Source: Pachypanchax playfairii (lineage: Eukaryota; Chordata; Actinopteri; Cyprinodontiformes; Aplocheilidae). Taken from it: a stretch of 64,000 nucleotides of DNA. Shown in pieces: positions 51,544 to 61,860 of this stretch. Location: assembly GCA_006937955.1 (NCBI GenBank), contig SSNP01000011.1:307994-371993 (forward strand). The letters run 5' to 3'. Below the pieces are notes generated by a model. That model saw only the letters and a program-made list of their open reading frames with translations. It was not told where the DNA came from and did not search any database. Within the stretch, counting starts at the first letter, position 1. Each line of letters starts with the position of its first letter. A program made the position numbers and the translations under genes.

Positions 51544-51613
51544 GAATAGAATAGAATAGAATAGAATAGAATAGAATAGAATAGAATAGAATAGAATAGA
51601 ATAGAATAGAATA
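51544..51613. repeat. Pentanucleotide microsatellite (GAATA)14
   Basis: Fourteen perfect tandem GAATA units (70 bp). The low-complexity ORF on the minus strand (SILFY repeats) is produced by this array and is not a gene. Length and perfection suggest it is polymorphic. Confidence 0.97.
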
Positions 51614-54180
51614 CCAAACTCAAAAGACCATCTAGTGCAACATTAGTATCCAAAGAGTCTCATTTTCTCTGTTAGTGCTTTTAATGTATTTCATAACAAA
51701 AATTGTTAAGCACAGAAAAGTTGCTCATCAATATAAAGTAAAACAAAGCTGGTAAGTGTTTCTGAAGACTTTTGTTTATGTTTAAAAAAAGAAAAAAAAA
51801 AGACCAGGTCCATTTGATCCTGAGAAGATGTCAAGCAGAGATTTTTAGCAGCTGATAGAAGAGCAGCAGAACTATACCAATCGATTCCTGGAATATTTCA
51901 GGCTGTGAGTGGTCAAGTTTGACACCCTGTTAGCAACACTCGAATTGCACGTTGAAACAAAGACCATTTTAACAACTAACTGAACCTGAACAGTGTTCCT
52001 GGGCAAAATCAGAGTTTTTTCCTACACTATTTCTAAACAAACTATCATCTAAAAGCATCTGACTGATGTATAAATAAAGGCAAATACAACCCGTTATATT
52101 AATGCTGGAGGACTAAAATGTCAGAGGAAATATGAAAATATGGCTCACATATTGTTGCATCCTATTGCTTGGAATGTGAAACAATATCATAGAAATATCA
52201 CAGCCTTGGCATGCAAAGGCCTTAAGAACAGAGAGAGAGTGTTAATGTCTGCACCGTTCCAGAAAGTGTTCAGCTTCAATGCCTGAGTTAAACAGCAGGT
52301 ACCTTGGCTCAGGCTGCAAGTCATTTTTCACACAAAGGCAATTCTCACTCAGTTCTAGTTCTGTTCCTTATGCAACGTGAGCAAAGAATTTCCTCTTTCA
52401 CAAACTTCAAAAAAAGTCTTATTAAATCTATGTTTTAGTTATGAAATAGAGTCAGAAAATGTTTGACAAAAAGAAAATCAAGGAGACTTTTCTCTACATG
52501 GTACATTAAAATTCTTAAATTATGAAATTAGCTTTAACATAATCATGTAGCAGCACTACTCACAGTTGCAACTTTAAAAAGCGCATATTTAATTCAGCAC
52601 GATAGCCGTGACTAATTGTAGTTTAAAATAAATTGGAAGAAATTAAAGTAAAAATAAATTTGAACTTTAAAAGTCACACCAAGATCTCCGTAGCTGAAGA
52701 AACAAACTAACATCAAAACCTCAGATATTAAAAATGAAAGAATACTTTTAGAGAAAGTTGTTTATCTCTGAACTCTGAATTACTTTGTAAACATATCAAA
52801 TTAACTCTCAGAGCAGAAAACACAGAAACAAGTCTTAATAGTCAAGGAAAACAAACCTCTGCCAGGAACTGCCTGAGGTTTCTTAAAATGGCATCTTCGA
52901 TTTTCCTCAGTCCCATTAGAACTGTAAATCAGTGCAACATCAAGGGACAGAAAAGAGCTATTCTGTCTAACTCCTGACTTCTGGGGATAATGTTAGATGT
53001 TTACTCCAACAGTGAGCTCCTCTGCAGTAAAGAACTAGCATTCTCAGTCTTTAGATTAAGGAACATTCCTTGTAAGCTCATTTTTTGACATGTAACATGA
53101 ATAAATACCATTTAGATTTGAGTTCAACAGCAATTATATTACTCTGAAATCCAAGATTCAAAGACTTCTCTTTTAAAAATATTTCATTCTCAAGCTACTT
53201 TTGTGTTTGCTATCTTTCCCCTCCTATTTATTTTGTCTCCTCTTTAAATTCCTGTGCAGGATTTCTAGCTGGAGCCTCCACTTTTCTGCCCACCTCACAG
53301 TTGGCCTGACTTCAGGGGTGAAAAGCTCATACCACGACCCTTTTGGATTAGTCAAAATGAGCTTAGAGCTGATCAGCTAACCAGAAATTGGACTTACTGA
53401 ACGCTACAAGAAAAAAGCTGTAAGATTGATGACTAATAAATCTTGTTTGAAGATATCAAGGTAAGTTTCAGTAATTCTTTCAACTGCTCTTGCATCAAGG
53501 AGAAACAAAATGAACTGCGGCGAAGATATTTAATGATTACACTCATTGTACAAAGTCATTCAATCACATAACATCAGTGTTTTCACTGAAGTTCTGCTTA
53601 ACAGACAACAGCTGTATAAATACATTAGCTCAAATCCAGCCGTTGCTCTGTAATGAGTAAAATACTGAGAGGCTCTGTGCTTTAAGTCGCTTCCTTTGCA
53701 AATGAAGCCAAGAGAATGAGAAAGGAAAGTTTATTTTTCTGTTGCTCATTACATGCTGGTAGATGTCACTAATATTAGAGAAGTTTTGTAGAAAAGGTGC
53801 TGACTTTGACACAGGCTTTAAATAACATGACTACTTCAAACATTTGGCATCACAGTTCATTTAATTGCTACCATGAGGTTTCTCTAGAGGAGTCGGTTGC
53901 ACTCACAATAAGTCATCAGCAGAGAAGGGGTTTGTCACAATCATCTTTAATGAAACTGGCAGTCATCTATGTCTCTCTGTAGGTAAGCACTTCTACTGAT
54001 TGGCCTCTGATGAGGCTGCAGGGCAGTAGGTTGGCACACAAAATGGGATTTCTGGTTATCTGATGTGATACTGTTTATTTATCTTCCATTGACTTTGCTT
54101 AGACTTGCACAAGTTAGATTAGAACAGATTTAGCTAAAAAACACTTAATTTCACCTTTTATTTATGCCTAAGTCACCCAA
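51614..54180. other. Intronic sequence, nothing recognised
   Basis: AT-rich, without a supported ORF, inverted-repeat element or long simple repeat. Confidence 0.5.
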
Positions 54181-54239
54181 TCCCTGCCTCTGTTGGACTT
54201 ATGTTTTTTGGACCACCTCTGCCTCGGTCTGATGATGCC

Positions 54240-54995
54240 AAAGTGACCCAACATGCCCACCTATGGACTGACTGGTCCAGTAAAGTGATGTCAGCCACAC
54301 ACCTACCTACGTAGTGGTAGCCACTGCTTGGCTTGGCGGTGTGCATGCGACATGATGTCAGAGAATGGTGCTTTATAACCTCAAATACACAGCCGGCAAC
54401 AACGGAACGTTATTATTTCTTACTTCATTCAAGATATCAGCGCTGAAGAATCTACTGTGGAGTAACACCAAAGTACAAAAATACCTCAACGTCAGGGGTG
54501 GTGCTTCAGAGAGGGCTGGGAGGACGGTACTCCCCCGGCCCGGACATCAGAGGGGCCCGGCTTAGAAGTATGATGTGAGAGACGAGTCTCTTCCACATCT
54601 GAAAAAACTGGTGAAGACAGGCGAGAACACGGGCCATTTCATAATTCTCACTCAGTGGAGGACGGAGTTTGGGTTTCGATTACAGAACCGTGCAAAATGC
54701 CAATTCATGCAGGGTTTATAGGCGTTGCCCAATCAGGTTTGAGTCATGTTGCTAAAAGCTTTACAAGAGCTTCCTGCTCTCAATGCGCACATCCACGTTT
54801 GTTTACTGATCTTGTGGCGATTACGTATGACAACACAGACCTTTGGCGCCACTTGCTAAGCTGAGCACAACCATGCCCTCACCTACGTCCACATTCCCGA
54901 GATGGTAATGGAAACACAACTATCCCATTCTGGGCTGTGCCAACTCGACCCGTTCGGGACCAACCTGACCCCAGTGGAAAAGGGGCACAAGTGTG
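54240..54995. mobile_element. Probable decayed repeat or transposon patch, GC-rich
   Basis: The block is clearly richer in GC and CpG than the flanking intron (for example CCCCCGGCCCGGACATC near 54532). It ends in GACCCGTTCGGGACCAACCT and CCCAGTGGAAAAGGGG, phrases I associate with hAT-type short elements of fish. A matching inverted left end was not found. The segment 54420-54476 is also duplicated, in diverged form, around the element at 55897-56606. Superfamily and boundaries are uncertain. Confidence 0.4.
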
Positions 54996-55574
54996 ACTGG
55001 AGGGGTCCAACCATACTTTACTTAATCAGGTGCTAGACTTAGTGGCCATAATGCGCAACTGTTTTTGGAGTCCGATGAGCTGCCAAATAACTTGGGCAAC
55101 TTCACTGAAGCATTTGATTTTAGGATATACATAATGAATATATTTACAGTATATAATCTTCACAGAGCTTGTTTAAAAAAGCAGAAAATCCTAATATAAG
55201 AGTAATTTCCCAACGACAAACATCATCTCTGCCATTGTATTGCTATAAAAAATGCTTTATACAAAGGCTTGTGATTTATTTGAACATAAGCCAAATGCCC
55301 TGCCAAAGCAGTCTACATGAAAAGCTTTTATTTGACAATGCATTAACATTCTGACATGTTTTCTATTGCTTTTGTTTACACAAAGAAGATTAAGGCTTTT
55401 CACAACTGTATCTAAAATGAAATATGCTAAATCCTTTTGTTGTTGTAATTTTTTTCAATTTTTTTTAGATATTCTAACTCAGTTTTTGTTTACCAAAGGC
55501 TTTCTCACTTCCTCTTGCAAACTGTGCAGAACTTCAACAACTTTTTGTCTCTTAATAAGGTGGAAGATACTCAC

Positions 55575-55696
55575 CACAGATCTCAGGTCATACTCCTTCA
55601 CCAGATTAAGGGAATTTTGGTAGCAGGAAGTAAGATCACTTTTCTCTGTAAAGCCCACATGACCTCTGGCAACTGGACCTACAGTGTGGATCACAA
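55575..55696 (-). CDS. macrod2: macrod2 internal exon, macro-domain core (122 nt)
   Basis: Read on the minus strand, an intron ending AACAG is followed by TT plus 40 open codons beginning VIHTVGPVARGHVGF and ending EYDLRSV, then the donor GTGAGT. The HTVGP core is a hallmark of MacroD-type macro domains, which bind ADP-ribose and remove mono-ADP-ribose from acidic residues of proteins in nucleus and cytosol. The VARGHV segment matches the MACROD2 pattern better than MACROD1, whose equivalent is IAYGE. The exon begins with two bases of a split codon (preceding intron phase 1) and ends in phase 0, which fits the next exon at 28147. The preceding exon, expected to encode the GCDTGHAK-type segment, was not found in the remaining 8.3 kb and probably lies outside the window. 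Exon edges come from splice consensus and homology, not transcripts. Confidence 0.95.
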
Positions 55697-55800
55697 CTGT
55701 TGGAAGAAGAAAAATATACAATTTATATTAAAAATTTCCATCTAGTAGAGATAAACTATTTCCTTTGAAAAACACAGTACAGCAAAATATTGAGATCTGA

Positions 55801-55870
55801 ATTAGAATCACACTTTATTTGCCAAGTATCATTTGCACAATACAAAGAATTTGACTTGGAAGAGATGCAC
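55801..55870 (+). repeat. Likely retroposon 3' tail near macrod2 exon
   Basis: AGAATCACACTTTATTTGCC followed by AAGTATC...GCACAATACAAAGAATTTGACTTGG matches the common fish repeat phrase TTTATTGCCAAGTATG...GCACATACAAGGAATTTG. It lies about 105 bp upstream (on the minus strand) of the acceptor of the 122-nt macrod2 exon. Confidence 0.5.
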
Positions 55871-55896
55871 AGACACTTCTCTCCATCAAGATGTCA

Positions 55897-56606
55897 GTGG
55901 CTATGTTTACATGCGCCAAATTTCCCCAATCTGATTAAAATCTTGGTCGATCGGAATTCCCAAATCCCTGTTTACATGGACACTAACTGAAATGATCTGA
56001 TCATGTCATGAGTACACATGCACCAAGCACTCGATCAGGTTAAATGAGTTGAGCATGCGCACAGCAAGTTGTCTTTCCGGGGGAAGAAAAAAAAGTAAAC
56101 AAACTCCGTCCTTTCTGCACGTCTTTCCCGCCCCATCGTGTGCTCGAGCTGACTCACGTTATCCCCAATATGGACCTTCTGCAGGTGATTACCTTTATGT
56201 TTGGGTTTTTACTGGTCGCATTAACCAAGCTAGCGGCTGAATACATATTGCTACTGCTCCTCCACCACAGGAGAGGAGAGCAGGATGACAGGATGACTGC
56301 ACCAGCAGACCACTTCTGTTTACCTCCCGCCATGTTTTCTACTTGGGTCTGCGAAAGCAGAAAGACGTCACGCTGAAGTTGTACGCATGCGCAAAGGGCT
56401 CTTTTCACCCTTTCTTTCCGAATGGGTGTGTACATGCACGTCTATCCGAATGAAGATCGGACAAAACCACCCCTCTCGATCGGAAGTAAATTTCTTTCGG
56501 ATCAGGCTGCATCGGATCAAAACATTCGGGTTGACATGTTTACATGACGTCTTTTTTATCCGATTGGGCGTTTATTCCGATTAAATGTGCCCATGTAAAC
56601 GTAGCT
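55897..56606. mobile_element. Inverted-repeat DNA element (about 710 bp) nested in an older repeat
   Basis: The left end GGCTATGTTTACATG and the right end CATGTAAACGTAGCT are inverted repeats, and AGTG flanks both sides. The element is CpG-rich. Its outer parts carry many copies of ATCCGA/CGATCGG/CCGATT words, a plausible array of transposase-binding sites. Comparison with 54420-54476, which lacks the insertion, places it between TCAGTG and TGTTGAAG. The interior has a short ORF starting MDLLQV (from 56170) with a hydrophobic stretch but no transposase motif. TTTACATG-ended elements are abundant in teleosts; I do not assign a superfamily. Confidence 0.75.
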
Positions 56607-56650
56607 AGTGTTGAAGAATCTCCAGTGGAGCAACACTGAAGTACATTACA
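56607..56650. repeat. Right part of old repeat interrupted by the 55.9-kb element
   Basis: TGTTGAAGAATCTCCAGTGG followed by AGCAACACTGAAGTACA parallels 54440-54476 (GCTGAAGAATCTACTGTGG, AGTAACACCAAAGTACA). Confidence 0.6.
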
Positions 56651-57061
56651 GCTTTAGGTTACAAATTCTGCAAAACCAGCATTATAACAATCTACAATAA
56701 AGTTTGCCCTCACACTTAAACACAGACAGATCCTGATGATTTGGGCCTGAGAATTACTGGTCAAATATAGTAAATGAAATAAAGGGTTTATTCTGGAAAT
56801 CAGTGACATCCTTATGGCAATTTACTCAAATATTTATATCTTTCCATGAACTTTGTTTCTGTTCCTATAATAAAGTCTTCACCTGTCAATCACTCCATGT
56901 CTGGCCTGATCTGACTGATAATTGCACCTTCTTTACTGAATCATAGGGGGGATGACAGGAAAATAAAACCTGACTTGACAGAAAGGTAATCATCAGTGTT
57001 CTGCCTGTCTGCTTTGGTCTTCTCACCATTCAACAAATCTCACAATTAGTTCACAGAGTAA

Positions 57062-57093
57062 ACCATGTCATTGTATGTATACAATGACATGGT
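57062..57093. repeat. Perfect 15-bp hairpin with 2-nt loop
   Basis: ACCATGTCATTGTAT, GT, then the exact reverse complement ATACAATGACATGGT. No T-run or other terminator-like context is expected in this genome. Its function is unknown. Confidence 0.9.
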
Positions 57094-57662
57094 AAAAAGA
57101 CATTTCACAAAACACAGACTTGCTTTGTAAATAAAAAAATTCCACACAAGCTCTCTAAAAGCCACTGAGCTTTAGATTTAGAGTTCTGTTGTTGTTATTA
57201 AAATTGACAAGGCCATAATTTATTGCCATGTTTCTGTTTATTCAAAAACAGAAAGCATAAGAATGTAAAATAGCATCCAACACCTACCAGTAGAACCTAA
57301 TTTATGGTGCATTAAGCAGAGATCAACTATAACCCGTGTATTTGCATTTTAATGCACCAGGCTGCCATTTCTGTTGGTAAAATATTAAATGCTGTCAAAT
57401 GACTAAAAATTCACATCAGGTTCAGGTGAGGGTATGCAAGATAAACCCTGCAGTCTGTATTTTAAAATACAATCATCTACTGTTTTCTCCCACATGACCT
57501 CACCATTTACTTAATCTGAAAAATGTGACCTCACTTTATAACTAAAAAAACTGTATAACAAAACTTATTACTACTCTATGAGATTAAAATCTATGCTCAA
57601 ATGTTTTTATGCTAAGGGCAACGAGGATAGAATACATTTGTGGTGTTTCAGTGCAGCTTGAG

Positions 57663-57802
57663 TGGTGACAAACGGAAGGTTTGGGGGGATTCCAAAGAAA
57701 ACTCAAAAGTGGGGTGTAACAAGAAAAGAGGTGTCTGATTTACTGACTTCTTTCCCAGAAAAGGGGTGGAAACTTGACAACATTGTTATAATGGGACAAG
57801 TG
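57663..57802 (+). CDS. Candidate exon A of unknown plus-strand ORF
   Basis: An open frame reads VTNGRFGGIPKKTQKWGVTR then KEVSDLLTSFPEKGWKLDNI and ends at CAAGTG before a consensus donor GTAAGT. A stop codon lies directly upstream (57659-57661), and an AG at 57661-57662 could serve as acceptor, though it lacks a good pyrimidine tract. The frame leaves in phase 0, which is compatible with the candidate exon at 58513. No domain is recognised. It may be a transposon relic or chance. Confidence 0.2.
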
Positions 57803-58512
57803 GTAAGTTGTTTTACCTGCATATTTCATGGACTTCTCCACTACAAAAACAGCAATATGCCAATTAAACTGTGGACGGGTGCCAAAAAGAAGTCCACTGG
57901 TGAATTCATGAAAATTTAAACACTTCTTATCTCACCAATTTGGTTATTTCCGCTTGTTTCCTCAACACCTTCAAATCAAATAAATATTTATACTGCTTTT
58001 TGTCTGTGAGGTGAAAGACGCATTTTACTTTGTAACTAAGGAGGGTTTTACTAACAAGTCAGTTGCAATAGAAACTCTAAATCTCTGACAGCAGCTTAAT
58101 TTCTCTGTAAAGTTAAACACAAATTATATCTTCACCTTAGAGTAAGGAAATACATTTTTATTTTGTTAAAAGGAAAATCACATTAAGAACCATGAATTTA
58201 GAAGTAACTAGAACGTTCTACAGAACATTTTACATGAAACATTTTACATCTAAAAAACATTAGGAAACACTTATTAACAGACCTTTCAAACTATCTGCGT
58301 CAAAATTCGTCTGGCTTCGGGCTGTAAGTCATTAATATTCATTATTTGAATTTGCTGAACTCAGATTGGCTAACAAACTAGCCTATGAGAGCAAGGTATG
58401 CTGTTTCCTGCCCCGCTGTGCATGGCAACAGCAGACGTTCCCTCTTCCTGTTTGCTACATCTTATGATACAGCTTTTATCCAGCGGCATGCTAGGCATGG
58501 TTTCAATTGCAG

Positions 58513-58675
58513 GAGCTGACGAATACTAACGAGCAAAGGAGTTGCGATGAAACAAGTACAGGCCGTTCGAACTTGGGAGATCTCGGGTTTTATCGCCACC
58601 TGCATAGTTTGAGGGATAAAAATAAAGAGAACAAACAAAGAGAAGTTGTTGACCTGTTTTCACATCACTATGAAG
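58513..58675 (+). CDS. Candidate exon B of unknown plus-strand ORF
   Basis: The acceptor TTTCAATTGCAG and the donor GAAG|GTAAGA bound 163 nt with an open frame: ELTNTNEQRSCDETSTGRSN, then a charged stretch including YRHLHSLRDKNKENKQREVV and ending HHYE. The stretch has several CpG dinucleotides, unlike the surrounding intron. The 180 bp before it contain CAGATTGGCTAAC (a CCAAT-box-like word) and a GC-richer segment that could be a promoter or transposon end. The product is not recognised; a transposon-encoded first exon is one possibility. Confidence 0.25.
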
Positions 58676-61059
58676 GTAAGAACACCTGTGGAGCTAAAAT
58701 ATTCAACAGAAACCTCAGAAAAACCGTTTTTAATGGAAGGGCCTCTGTAAAGCCAAGGCTTTCACTTTTGTGGTTTCTGGGTTCATTTTCTTATTAAATA
58801 GACACAGGTATAAAAAATAAAGCTGATGGAAATCTTCATAAGATAAGTGGACATTTTTTGAAACTCATCAAGATCGCAGTGTAATTTAAAACTTTTTCAA
58901 CATTCAAAGTGAGAGACGATGTCAGTATGATCAAATTAACTCTATAAAAGAGATATAATTTGCATCTACAGAGTTAAATTTAACGTTAAATCATGTTTAT
59001 TTCTGTAACTCTATATAATTAATGATTAAAAACTGATTAGTTTGGTTCACTTTCAGTTTTTAACTCCGGTTTATCTGCATGACTCGGTCTATAAGATCAA
59101 TAGAGTTCAGACCCACTGCAGGGTTAAACTTATCTCACAACAGCTTTAAATGTTTAAAAAAGGACTCATTATTAAAAAGAAAAAAAAAAAAAAAGCAGAT
59201 GGCCCGGTTTAAAAATCTAAACTTAAGAATTCAAAGTAGAAATTTTTCATCTGTATTCTTCACAACAGGTTTTTTTATCTCCAATATTTTCTTCAAGGCA
59301 ATGCTAAAATGATGAGTGTAACAATTTACATCATTAATCATACTGAAATTCACATTTCAAATGTACAAAACAAAAAAGAAATCCAGTTAATTCCTGCAGT
59401 GAACAGTTGAATGTGTAGGGAAATGTGAATTTAAAACCGGGAGTACTTGTAAGTTCACAAAGTGTAAAAGTTTAAGATCAGAATCAAAAATATAAAAAGT
59501 ATATTTTAAAAAGAATCTAGATTGAGACATTCTCAGTGGTAAGTGATTTTCAGCTTGGTCGGGATGAACTGGACACAGAATGACCCCTTAATACACCAAC
59601 TACAAAGCATGTGTGAGAACATCTTTGACATCCTACTAAAATATTCCTGAGCTCTCCCAGAGCTGAGGAATAACTACCAGGGGACACGCTCACTTCAAAT
59701 GCACCACTTTCTCAGCAACTAAAAAATCTTATGAAATATCTAGACTTCATTTAGAAGTGAAGTGCTGCGCTATTTTAGAGAGGGACTGGGACTTCACAAC
59801 CCAATCAATCTTTCATTTTTACTTGTCATTACAGACTTTCAGGCTGTGTGACATCTTCACGTGCAACATGCACATGTTTACCGGAGAACATCTACTTTTC
59901 CATTATTTTATCTTTCACAGTAATCACATTGTAAAAATATTGACATAAGAGCCACATTCTCAATATGTGTCACAAACCGTAATTAATATATTTACACTGT
60001 GCTTTCTGTAGTTATTTTCATCCACAATGAAGAATTTAAAAATAAAATTACTGAAGAATATTGTCAATCAAGGTTCTGCCAAAACTGAACTTATTTATTG
60101 TCCCTCAATACTTCAAATAAAGGTTGCAGGAGATCAGATCAAAAAGACTGGATGCACTGATAAAATTGGTGTAGCAACACAACTGTCTTTTTTATGTAAT
60201 TATTTGATTTCTTCAGTATAAAAGATGCTTGAGGTTGTTCAACAACTGCCTGTCTTCTTTTATGATTGAAAAAAACAACAACTTTACAATAGTGTAATGC
60301 TTCAAAGCAAATTGGAGGGAAAAAAAGATCAATAAAGCAAGCCAACGTTGACTGAAATCTTTTGTCTGTGTGCCATTTATATTGATCATTTGTATTGCTT
60401 GAATAAAAACACACAACAAGACAAAAACAGAATGACAATAAAGGAAGAAGCATCGTTTATAGTGTTTTAAAAATTAAGCACGCAGGGGGCAAAATTTCTT
60501 TCCTGTGCTGCTCTTCACGATTTAAAATCTCAAAATACCCTAATTTCCTAAACCGTGTTAGTTTCCTTTTAAGTTAGACAAAACAAACTGTTTTATCTTG
60601 AATAAATCAAAAGTTTTATATGAACACCAGACATGACAAATTCTTGCATCAGTATCATAAGTTAAATGGCTGTAAGTGGGCAGAAGTTGATCCACTTTAG
60701 ATCCAAAGTCTTGTAAACAACATCTGACCACGTTGGTGAGTACGCGTGAACAAATTGCACTTCTGTTGCTCTTTGATTCCACAATTTTGGCTTAATGTGA
60801 AAAGGCAATTTATCACTCAAAGTATTAAAAAATATTACTCTCTCTTAATAGACATAAACATAATTTATTGTTTCAGTGTTAATTATACTGCACCTATCAA
60901 ATGTGTAAATAATCAACAAAAATACACACACAAACACACAAATCTATACTCTACCTAGTCGTCCTAGTGCCACATGAGATAATCAAGTTTTGTTAGATGT
61001 GACAGAAAAAACTTGCTTTATCAGGTCCAATTTTAGTTGTTTTAAAACAAATAGTCTAT
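58676..61059. other. Intronic sequence, no supported gene
   Basis: AT-rich, with an A-rich run at 59177-59196. The ORF at 60027-60221 contains a KTELIYCPS phrase that faintly recalls LINE sequences but has no supporting context. Confidence 0.5.
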
Positions 61060-61860
61060 ATGGGTAAACTATTTATTGTATTCACTGGGTATTTTAAGTC
61101 TAACAAAGTGGGTCTAAGATGTGGTGTACCTCAAGGCTCAAGTTTTGGTACAATATTTTTAACTCCTTTCATATTTCAACTTCTATTTAAAAACCTTTTA
61201 ATTAAAACCTTACAGATAATTTTACAGTTGTACAAATATTAATATCTGATGACTCAGACTGCACAGCTGTTTATAAATTAGTGAAAAATGAAATAGAAAT
61301 ATTTAGTTTTCATCAAAGACAGAACTATGTGCTTTCTCAGTTCTCTACCTTTTGAGTGCAAAATGAGGCAGGACATCTACAAAACCTATTTGAAAGTGAT
61401 TAACATCTAATAACTGTGATTATTCACATTATTAAATGAACCTTTTACCACTTGAAAAATATTGCAAAAGTTCAAACTTTCTTTCAAATTCCGACTTTAA
61501 CACTGAAAGAAATACCAGGAATTTCTAATATTGAAGCTAAACTATTGTAATGACCTTTTAACAGGGCTGTCAAAATGTGCTATATTCAGAGTACGTTTTG
61601 ATTGAAAATATAGCCTGACAAGGAAGTAAGAAATTTAAAAGATTTTATACTGATTTTGAGATCTTTGCACTAATTGACTGAGGCAAAAAAAAATAAATAT
61701 AAAATCTTCTTATATGTATACAAGGCAATAAATGTTCTAGCACTTAACCACCTTGAAAGATTTTGACAAGCATCAGAAAGATCACTCGTGTCCAAAAGGT
61801 GCAGAAACTTTATGAACTTTTATAAGTTAAAGCAAGTTCAACTGCCTTCATTATGGATCA
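61060..61860 (+). mobile_element. Decayed L2/Rex1-type LINE, reverse transcriptase 3' half
   Basis: In shifting frames on the plus strand the sequence follows the order of an L2/Rex1-type reverse transcriptase. First comes GLRCGVPQGSSFGTIFL (palm motif GVPQGSxLGPxLF), then ISDDSDC where the (Y/F)ADD active-site strand is expected. Next are HLKNIAKVQTF (61449), KLNYCNDLLTGLSK (61534; family LDYCNSLLTGLPK) and KIFLYVYKAINVLALNHLER (61701; family KxLLLxYKALNGLAPxYL). At least two frameshifts and several stops separate these blocks, and the YADD-like site is altered. The upstream reverse transcriptase, endonuclease and 5' end are absent or unrecognisable. The insertion is inactive and old, and lies antisense to macrod2. 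Confidence 0.85.

Larger units (their letters stand above)
28148..55574 (-). other. macrod2: macrod2 intron, 27.4 kb
   Basis: This is the interval between two phase-0-compatible macrod2 exons. On the minus strand it begins with the donor GTGAGT and ends with the acceptor GCACAG. It holds a possible transposon-derived ORF (29.15 kb), a MITE (42.3 kb), a Tc1-like element (43.6 kb), a GTGTCYGCTCC repeat field (48.7 kb), a pentanucleotide repeat (51.5 kb) and a GC-rich repeat patch (54.2-55.0 kb). No nested gene was recognised. In mammals FLRT3 lies inside an earlier MACROD2 intron; no leucine-rich-repeat ORF is present here. Confidence 0.9.

Noticed and set aside
51375..51653. Minus-strand ORF with repeated SILFY units
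   Set aside because: It is the translation of the (GAATA)n microsatellite, not a repeat protein.
28148..55574. Expectation of a nested flrt3 gene, as in mammals
   Set aside because: No long single-exon leucine-rich-repeat ORF occurs on either strand in this intron; the mammalian nested gene lies in an earlier intron.
56140..56376. ORF with a hydrophobic segment, membrane-protein-like
   Set aside because: It lies entirely inside the 55.9-kb inverted-repeat element and has no transposase or other domain; treated as element interior.
58560..58580. GTTCGAAC word resembling a tRNA/SINE B box
   Set aside because: There is no A box at the right distance and no tRNA fold or SINE body around it.
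60027..60221. ORF containing KTELIYCPSILQIKVAGDQ, LINE-like wording
   Set aside because: It lies upstream of the palm motif of the 61-kb LINE although the similar family segment belongs downstream of it. No other block supports an insertion here, so it is probably chance.
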